From an uncultured Gemella sp. (lineage in GTDB: Bacteria > Bacillota > Bacilli > Staphylococcales > Gemellaceae): a stretch of 11,874 nucleotides of DNA. This document shows, piece by piece, positions 7,459 to 11,874 of this stretch; position 1 is the stretch's first letter, and every line of letters begins with the position of its first letter. Under the pieces are notes generated by a model. That model did not search any database and was not told where the DNA came from. It saw only the letters and a program-made list of their open reading frames with translations. The translations under genes and the position numbers were made by a program. The stretch spans positions 1 through 11,874 of the forward strand of contig USNF01000026.1 in NCBI GenBank assembly GCA_900555985.1, read 5' to 3'.

Positions 7459-7473
7459 TATAATTAGTATAAT
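7459..7473 (+). promoter_or_regulatory. Tandem -10 boxes of the reductase-like gene
   Basis: TATAAT occurs twice, at 7459-7464 and 7468-7473, within a direct repeat AGTATAATT. No convincing -35 box precedes either one at 17 bases, since that place is taken by the palindrome. An activator-dependent or repressed promoter is possible. Confidence 0.45.
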
Positions 7474-7492
7474 TATTTTGTGAGGTGGATTT

Positions 7493-8446
7493 ATGGATAT
7501 ACTAACTATTGGACTTGGAACTATTGGAACTACATATAGCTATTTATTTAATAAAGCTAGTCATAATGTAGAACATTATATTAGAAAAAGCAGTAAAAAA
7601 ATTAATATAACAGAATTAAATGTTGATATGCTAGATGGTAGAAATAATAAAATAGGTGATCACTATACTGATACTTATAAAGTAAATACTCATACAAAAA
7701 ATAACTATGATTTTATTTTTATTAGTATGCCAGCAGGAAATATCGAAAGTGTTATTGAAACTTTAAACTCTAACAATATCAAAGGAACTATTATACTATG
7801 CTGTGGCATTTGGGAAGATAAGAAATATCTTGAAAAAGTAATGCAAGGTAGAGAATATATTCTTGGTTATCCTGTAGCTGGTGGTAATATTGTAGATACC
7901 ACTCTTACATGTTGTGTTTTTGATCATTTTATACTAGAGAAAAAAGAAAATTCTAAAATAGATAATTATGATAAACTAGTAGAATTATTTGAAAGTTGTA
8001 ACATTAAGTTAGAAACACCATATGATATGCTTGAGTGGATTTGGTTACATATGGCTATTAATGCTGGTGTAGTATCTATCGCAGCAAAATATGCTGATAT
8101 GGATAATCCTACTGAGGCTGCCGAGAATCTTATGTCTTCATCTAAACTATTAGCTGAAGCGGTTTGTGCAATACGAGAAACTTCTAAGATTATAAAAGCA
8201 CGTGGTGTAAACTTAAAACACTATAAAAATGAACTTTGGGGATATAAACTTCCTATATTTATTTCTGCACCAATAATGAAACGAATGTTTGCGACTAATA
8301 TTCTTACTAGAAAAATTATGACACTACATAACAATACAGAAGATTTATTATTTGTCTGTAAATGCCTATACGATACTGGGAAACAATACAATATAAATGC
8401 ACCTATCTTTTATAATGCATATGAAAAAGCAGAAAGTAAATTTTAA
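7493..8446 (+). CDS. Ketopantoate reductase-like NAD(P)-dependent oxidoreductase
   Basis: A 317-residue protein with the two-domain layout of the PanE/ApbA family: an N-terminal Rossmann fold starting DILTIGLGTIGTTYS with the GxGxxG loop at residues 7-12, and an alpha-helical C-terminal domain. Arg31 at the end of the second strand suggests NADPH. Two family hallmarks differ. The NG of the QNG motif is absent (CCGIW at 103-107), and in the helix that normally reads WxKLAxN the sequence is WLHMAIN, so the catalytic Lys is His186 while Asn190 is kept. It is therefore a divergent member, and its natural substrate is unlikely to be simply ketopantoate. The ribosome binding site is GAGGTGG. The gene is transcribed alone behind a palindrome-containing promoter, and no pantothenate genes are nearby. 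Confidence 0.75.
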   Translation: MDILTIGLGTIGTTYSYLFNKASHNVEHYIRKSSKKINITELNVDMLDGRNNKIGDHYTDTYKVNTHTKNNYDFIFISMPAGNIESVIETLNSNNIKGTIILCCGIWEDKKYLEKVMQGREYILGYPVAGGNIVDTTLTCCVFDHFILEKKENSKIDNYDKLVELFESCNIKLETPYDMLEWIWLHMAINAGVVSIAAKYADMDNPTEAAENLMSSSKLLAEAVCAIRETSKIIKARGVNLKHYKNELWGYKLPIFISAPIMKRMFATNILTRKIMTLHNNTEDLLFVCKCLYDTGKQYNINAPIFYNAYEKAESKF

Positions 8447-8451
8447 TATTA

Positions 8452-8488
8452 AAAGAGGACAAAAATTTATCGTCCTCTTTAATTTTAT
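8452..8488. terminator. Bidirectional terminator between the reductase-like gene and the LXG operon
   Basis: AAAGAGGAC (8452-8460) and GTCCTCTTT (8472-8480) form a perfect 9-bp stem with an 11-base loop. AATTTTAT follows on the plus strand and TAATATTAAAATTT on the minus strand, so it can serve the convergent units. Confidence 0.8.
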
Positions 8489-8522
8489 ATTATTGTTTTT
8501 ATATTAATATGTAATATATAAT

Positions 8523-8574
8523 CTATGCTTTTGAATTTTGTTCTTTTCCCTCTTTAAAAACATCATCAAAAAGT
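8523..8574 (-). pseudogene. Possible out-of-frame C-terminal tail of the immunity gene
   Basis: After the stop of the immunity gene, the +1 frame stays open to a TAG at 8525-8523 and reads TKLFDDVFKEGKEQNSKA, which looks like ordinary protein. A run of seven A (8608-8602 on the minus strand) lies 25 bases before the stop. Loss of one base there, or anywhere between the run and the stop, would join the tail to the gene. It may be a real ancestral C-terminus, a slippage site, a sequencing error, or chance. Confidence 0.3.
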
Positions 8575-9162
8575 TTAGTTATCTTTCTCTTGTTCTTTTT
8601 GTTTTTTTCTTTCCTTCCCTAGTGCTACTAAGTGATTAAATTCTTCTTCTGAAAATAGTTCTTTATTTAATTCAGGGTTTTTAAGAATGAATTCAGGATA
8701 TTCCCTAAGGAATTCTCTATCTACCTCGTCTTGATCTTTTAAGGGCCATCGTCCTGTTTCTGCATATATTACGACTTCGTATCCATCTCTAGATGATTTA
8801 AGTGCTTTCTCTTTGAGTTCTTTAGTTATAGGATAGCACACTGGTCTTATAGCTGCTCCTCCACAGTCTTTTTGTATCTCTATTTCGTATTTCTCATTTT
8901 CTTCATAAATTAAAAATCCATCTCCTACATATGTCTTAACATCTGTTTTATTATAGTTTTCTAATTCTCCTTCTTTTGGCCATCTTTTATTCTCTAAATA
9001 AAACATTACTTCTAATGCATCTTTATCCGATTTTCTTGATTTTTCCGCCAACTCTTTGGTTACTTCATAATCAAACATTTCTTTACCCCTAAACCAAAAT
9101 ATACTATATTCATTATCATCTATCATTATACCATGGTTTTTATAGTTTTCCATTTTTATCAT
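8575..9162 (-). CDS. Putative immunity protein of the LXG toxin, internally duplicated
   Basis: A 195-residue, soluble, acidic and highly charged protein with no signal peptide. Not recognised as a named family. It consists of two repeats of about 65 residues. Residues 32-62 and 110-140 align without gaps and share 17 of 31 residues in the pattern Y-x-[IV]-TKEL-x-EK-x-x-KS-x-x-D-x-x-EV-x-x-Y-x-E-x-x-RWP, and each is preceded by a G-[IF]-[ML]-I strand. The C-terminal 20 residues are a Lys/Glu/Gln-rich tail. Its place, five bases after the toxin stop and last in the operon, is that of immunity genes in LXG loci, so it should bind and block the toxin's C-terminal domain in the cytoplasm. Its ribosome binding site AAAGGAG overlaps the last toxin codons, which couples the two. 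Role is inferred from position only. Confidence 0.7.
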   Translation of the reverse strand: MIKMENYKNHGIMIDDNEYSIFWFRGKEMFDYEVTKELAEKSRKSDKDALEVMFYLENKRWPKEGELENYNKTDVKTYVGDGFLIYEENEKYEIEIQKDCGGAAIRPVCYPITKELKEKALKSSRDGYEVVIYAETGRWPLKDQDEVDREFLREYPEFILKNPELNKELFSEEEFNHLVALGKERKKQKEQEKDN

Positions 9163-9167
9163 TTTTT

Positions 9168-11066
9168 TTACACTCCTTTAAACACTCTTTCAACTGAATA
9201 TTCTCCTAAAGCAAACTGATTAACTACTACTTCAGGTATTCCTCCTGATGTATAACCTCCAGGCTTCCAATAATCATTTGCCCCCTTTTCATTTCCACTA
9301 GGAAACTCTAAAAATTTTATTTTCTTAGGTTTTATAATTACTGGATTCTCTCCCAACGATCCTTCATCCAAGGCTAATAACTTCTCTAGTTTTCTTGGAT
9401 CCCCATCAGATGCTTTTATTGCTTTCTCAATAATTACCTCTGATGTTGCATATTGACCACTTTCTGGACCTATAGCTCCTCTATAATTTTTTTCTGCATA
9501 TTTAAGTTGTTCCTTACTAATAATTTTCGCTACTCCTTCTTCCTCAAAAATCCTAATATGTCTTCTTATTTCCTCATCAGAAATATAGTCACTTGGATCA
9601 AGCCTTGTTTCTTTCTCCATGTTAATTAGCATTTGCCTTGTTTCATCATCTATATTTACTCTTGGATATTTATCCATTTCTTCAAGAAATTCCTTTTTTC
9701 CATAAACTATTTGGGTATTTACTTTCTCTTTTTCGATATGATTAAGTAGCCTTGATTGTTCATTTGTAGTTTTTTGGATCAAATTGTTTCTTAGTTTTTC
9801 ATTTCTCGGTAAAGTTATTATTTTATTATTTGTATTGTTTAATATCATATCACGTGGATATTTTTTTAATTCTCTTGGAAATTCTTTAGCATTGTAAAGT
9901 ATTGTTGGTTTCAATTTTCCATCAATTCCATTTTCAGCTATCTTAACTTGATTTATCGAACTTCTTTGAAATAAATTGTTTTTTGATTTTAAACTTTCAT
10001 TCTTAACATTTTTTAGTAATTTATCTTCAGCATTTTTACCTGATTTAAATAAATTTTTTACTTTAGTTCCCTTACCTAATAAATTAAAACCTAGGTGACT
10101 AACGAAAGCAAAACCACTTCCAAATGCCATTTTTTTAATAACATCTGATGGTTTATCTTTAGAAACCAATCCGTCTATTAGTCCTACAGTTCCCCCCGAT
10201 AACATTGTTAGTCTTAATGAACCACCCGGCATAATCCAAGGTAATATTGCTAGTACTAAGTCTTTCTTCTCTTCAGAACTTGCGTTATGTATTACACTTG
10301 CACCTATAATTGGTTTACCATGTAATCCTGAATAGAAAGCTACATTCCTATCATATTCTTCTGCGTTAATTTGACTATTTATCATTCTTTTTGAAGCTTT
10401 AATGTTATTTGTTTTATTATTTTTTTCCCATATTTCCTTGATAGTACCTACCCATCCCATTTCATTTTTGCCAGGTAGCATAAATGTTTTTAGTGTTGGA
10501 CTCCAACTTCTTTGCGCTAATGCAATCCCTTGAGCAACAGAGTTACTTAAAACATCTACTTCTTGAAATATACTAATGGAATTTGCATCAAACGCCAGTA
10601 GCTTACTTAACTTTTCTTCCAAGTCTCGTTGAATTTTTCTATAACTATCTATCTTTTCTTGCAAGTTACTTACTTCACTTAAATCCACTGGGTCTTGTTC
10701 AAATTGCTCATTCAATAGATTTTCATTCAAAGCAATTTGGCTTTTTGTTTCATCAATTAACCTCTCTAAATCACTCTGCTTTAGGGAGTCTCCATATACT
10801 TCACTCGTATATTTATTTATATATTCCTCGTTTGCTTTTTCAATAGCTTTATTTAATAATATACATCCATCAATTAGTGGAGATAAAACACTTCCACAAT
10901 AAGCTTTGGCACTATCATATGCTGCACCTTGCAAGCTATTTGTTTGAAACATAAAGTTTGATAAGGCTTGTTGTATTTGTTGATAACTTCCTATTTGGCT
11001 TGTCGTGAGGTTTTTTATACTATTAGTTTGGCTTTGAGCAGAGCCTAATATCATATTTATACTCAT
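9168..11066 (-). CDS. LXG-domain polymorphic toxin, type VIIb secretion effector
   Basis: A 632-residue protein with the layout of LXG toxins, which are exported by the type VIIb (Esx) system and act on competing bacteria. Residues 1-200 form the helical LXG domain, with the L-x-G motif at L45-Q46-G47 (NSLQGAAYDSAKAY) and a coiled coil at about 97-157. Residues 270-335 are a Gly-rich hydrophobic stretch (LAILPWIMPGGS, GGTVGLIDGL, FGSGFAFVSHLGF). A Lys/Asn-rich linker (336-480) follows with two copies of an I-x-Y-x-x-KEF-x-x-E-x-x-KYPR motif. The C-terminal domain, about 515-632, has GPESGQY (533-539), LDEGSLG, and WKPGGYTSGGIPEVVVNQF; I do not recognise its activity. The start follows AGGAGA at five bases. 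Gene order with the two helical proteins upstream and an immunity gene downstream supports the call. Confidence 0.9.
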   Translation of the reverse strand: MSINMILGSAQSQTNSIKNLTTSQIGSYQQIQQALSNFMFQTNSLQGAAYDSAKAYCGSVLSPLIDGCILLNKAIEKANEEYINKYTSEVYGDSLKQSDLERLIDETKSQIALNENLLNEQFEQDPVDLSEVSNLQEKIDSYRKIQRDLEEKLSKLLAFDANSISIFQEVDVLSNSVAQGIALAQRSWSPTLKTFMLPGKNEMGWVGTIKEIWEKNNKTNNIKASKRMINSQINAEEYDRNVAFYSGLHGKPIIGASVIHNASSEEKKDLVLAILPWIMPGGSLRLTMLSGGTVGLIDGLVSKDKPSDVIKKMAFGSGFAFVSHLGFNLLGKGTKVKNLFKSGKNAEDKLLKNVKNESLKSKNNLFQRSSINQVKIAENGIDGKLKPTILYNAKEFPRELKKYPRDMILNNTNNKIITLPRNEKLRNNLIQKTTNEQSRLLNHIEKEKVNTQIVYGKKEFLEEMDKYPRVNIDDETRQMLINMEKETRLDPSDYISDEEIRRHIRIFEEEGVAKIISKEQLKYAEKNYRGAIGPESGQYATSEVIIEKAIKASDGDPRKLEKLLALDEGSLGENPVIIKPKKIKFLEFPSGNEKGANDYWKPGGYTSGGIPEVVVNQFALGEYSVERVFKGV

Positions 11067-11088
11067 ACATTCTCCTAATATCTCATAA

Positions 11089-11382
11089 TTATTTTTTTAA
11101 TTTGTTGTACTTAATTTTTAATTCAGCTTCCTCACCAAGAAGTGTATTTTTTCTTTTTGTCAGATTTTTTCTACTTAGCTCCTCACAATAACTTATATTA
11201 TCCATATGTCTGTTATATTCTCTTCCAAATATATGATATAACTGTTCTTTTAATCTATGACTTCGATATTGTCCTTTATTGCTTAGTTCCTCTAATCTTT
11301 CGAGTTTTTTTAACTTCTTTTTATTATCATCTAGCTGTTCTTCTAACATTCTCCTTTTAATATACTCTTCTTTATTATCCAT
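11089..11382 (-). CDS. Lap2-type (DUF3958-like) LXG toxin targeting factor
   Basis: A 97-residue, Lys/Glu-rich, almost wholly helical protein with two long amphipathic stretches (about residues 1-40 and 62-97) that should form a helical hairpin. It has no signal peptide and no Cys-rich or enzymatic motif. Size, composition and position directly upstream of an LXG gene match the DUF3958/Lap2 family, which in Streptococcus intermedius binds the LXG domain together with Lap1 and is needed for export. The identity rests more on context than on recognisable residues. Start: TGAGGATTAATTA precedes the ATG, a modest ribosome binding site. It lies 26 bases after the lap1-like stop and 22 bases before the toxin start, so all are one operon. 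Confidence 0.7.
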   Translation of the reverse strand: MDNKEEYIKRRMLEEQLDDNKKKLKKLERLEELSNKGQYRSHRLKEQLYHIFGREYNRHMDNISYCEELSRKNLTKRKNTLLGEEAELKIKYNKLKK

Positions 11383-11408
11383 TAATTAATCCTCACAGTA
11401 TTTAATAA

Positions 11409-11687
11409 CTAGGGTAAATATTTAGGCTGTAATTCCTTACTCAAGGCATTATCCATAGCTTCGAATTCTGCGGCAAGGCTGTGTATATTATTACACATAC
11501 TTTGAATTACTTGGTGAAGCTCTTGCCCAGTAGCTAGTGCTAAATCAGCACTACTTTGAGCTTTAGTATTTCCGGCTACTGTAGTTTCTGAATCTTTTGT
11601 AACAGATCTAACATTACTCAAACCACTGCTAGCACCTATTAGTTGAGTTGCCGCTCCTGAAGCTTGTTCTTTACTACTTTGTAACAT
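11409..11687 (-). CDS. Lap1-type (DUF3130/TIGR04197) type VII secretion targeting factor
   Basis: A 92-residue small helical protein, first in the LXG operon. It lacks the W-x-G of WXG100 proteins, as DUF3130/TIGR04197 proteins do, and has a Ser/Ala/Gln-rich first half. Near the C-terminus it has FEAMD (Phe75 to Asp79), the F-x-x-x-D motif reported for Lap1 proteins in place of the Y-x-x-x-D/E export signal. In characterised loci Lap1 binds the LXG domain with Lap2 and presents a signal to the secretion machine. Start: AGGAG lies 11 bases before the ATG, somewhat far but with no better alternative. It has the strong promoter of the operon just upstream. Confidence 0.8.
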   Translation of the reverse strand: MLQSSKEQASGAATQLIGASSGLSNVRSVTKDSETTVAGNTKAQSSADLALATGQELHQVIQSMCNNIHSLAAEFEAMDNALSKELQPKYLP

Positions 11688-11723
11688 AGTTATATTAGCT
11701 CCTTTATTTTATTGCTTTTATTT

Positions 11724-11752
11724 ATTATACTATATATTATAATATTTATCAA
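11724..11752 (-). promoter_or_regulatory. Promoter of the LXG operon
   Basis: On the minus strand, TTGATA (11752-11747), a 17-base spacer, and a perfect TATAAT (11729-11724), about 37 bases from the lap1-like start. This predicts steady sigma-A transcription of all four genes. No operator-like repeat is visible in it. Confidence 0.75.
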
Positions 11753-11829
11753 AATTTAATTATATTTTTTTACAACTAGTATTTAATATATTTTTTATCA
11801 TCTATCCGATATATATATACAAAATAACG

Positions 11830-11860
11830 ACCACCCCTAAAAAGGGGTGGTTTTCTCTTT
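11830..11860 (+). terminator. GC-rich hairpin at the right edge, terminator-like on the plus strand
   Basis: ACCACCCCT (11830-11838), loop AAAA, AGGGGTGGT (11843-11851), followed by TTTCTCTTT. The stem is a perfect 9 bp and far richer in G+C than the surroundings. No plus-strand gene precedes it, so it may end a minus-strand gene beyond the edge or mark the end of a mobile element. A small inverted repeat, GGGT/ACCC, follows at 11861-11871. Confidence 0.5.
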
Positions 11861-11874
11861 GGGTATAACCCTTT

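Noticed and set aside
10583..11360. Plus-strand open frames at 10583-10846 and 11142-11360
   Set aside because: They are antisense to the LXG toxin's coiled coil and to the Lap2-type gene. Their Leu/Phe/Tyr-rich composition is that of the complement of Lys/Glu/Asn-rich coding DNA.
11409..11687. WXG100 (EsxA/EsxB) identity for the small first gene of the LXG operon
   Set aside because: There is no W-x-G in the middle of the protein. The FxxxD motif and context fit DUF3130/Lap1 better.
1..11874. CRISPR arrays, tRNA or rRNA genes, transposase genes
   Set aside because: No regularly spaced repeats, no tRNA cloverleaf or CCA-type arms, and no transposase-like reading frame were found on either strand.

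Overview
The window is AT-rich, low-GC Firmicutes DNA with strong AGGAG-type ribosome binding sites, near-consensus sigma-A promoters and U-tailed hairpin terminators. An isoleucyl-tRNA synthetase of the Staphylococcus/Gemella type behind a T-box leader, an LXG type VIIb secretion effector and a SemiSWEET gene fit a Gemella-like organism. The genus is an inference from gene content and base composition, not proven.

Left part (1-2461, minus strand): ileS, cut by the left edge and lacking its C-terminal domain, preceded by an Ile T-box leader (specifier ATC, T-box core TGGTACC) and a near-consensus promoter. Next (2524-3276, minus) is a monocistronic membrane-anchored protein resembling the YpmS/DUF2140 family, with its own promoter and terminator. 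Its start is probably the GTG at 3215 rather than the upstream TTG.

Middle part (3393-8480): independent transcription units, several of them small membrane proteins. On the plus strand are a SemiSWEET sugar transporter, a PfoR-like PTS EIIC-type membrane protein, and the octanoyl/lipoyl transferase LipL. On the minus strand, convergent with lipL and sharing its terminator, is a tandem pair of DUF554 membrane proteins. A plus-strand ketopantoate-reductase-like oxidoreductase follows, with a perfect palindrome just upstream of its promoter -10 and a His in place of the usual catalytic Lys.

Right part (8523-11752, minus): a complete LXG toxin operon of the type VIIb secretion system, read from right to left. 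It has a promoter, a Lap1-type helical targeting factor (FxxxD motif), a Lap2-type coiled-coil targeting factor, a 632-residue LXG toxin with a C-terminal domain I cannot assign, and a putative immunity protein that is an internal duplication. The toxin's last codons contain the ribosome binding site of the immunity gene. No secretion machinery genes (essC, essB, esaA) are in the window. The extreme right edge carries a compact GC-rich hairpin that belongs to no gene visible here.

How it works together: the left and middle parts are ordinary housekeeping and metabolic genes in short units. The accessory interest lies in the LXG module, where Lap1 and Lap2 would escort the toxin to the secretion apparatus and the last gene would protect the producer.
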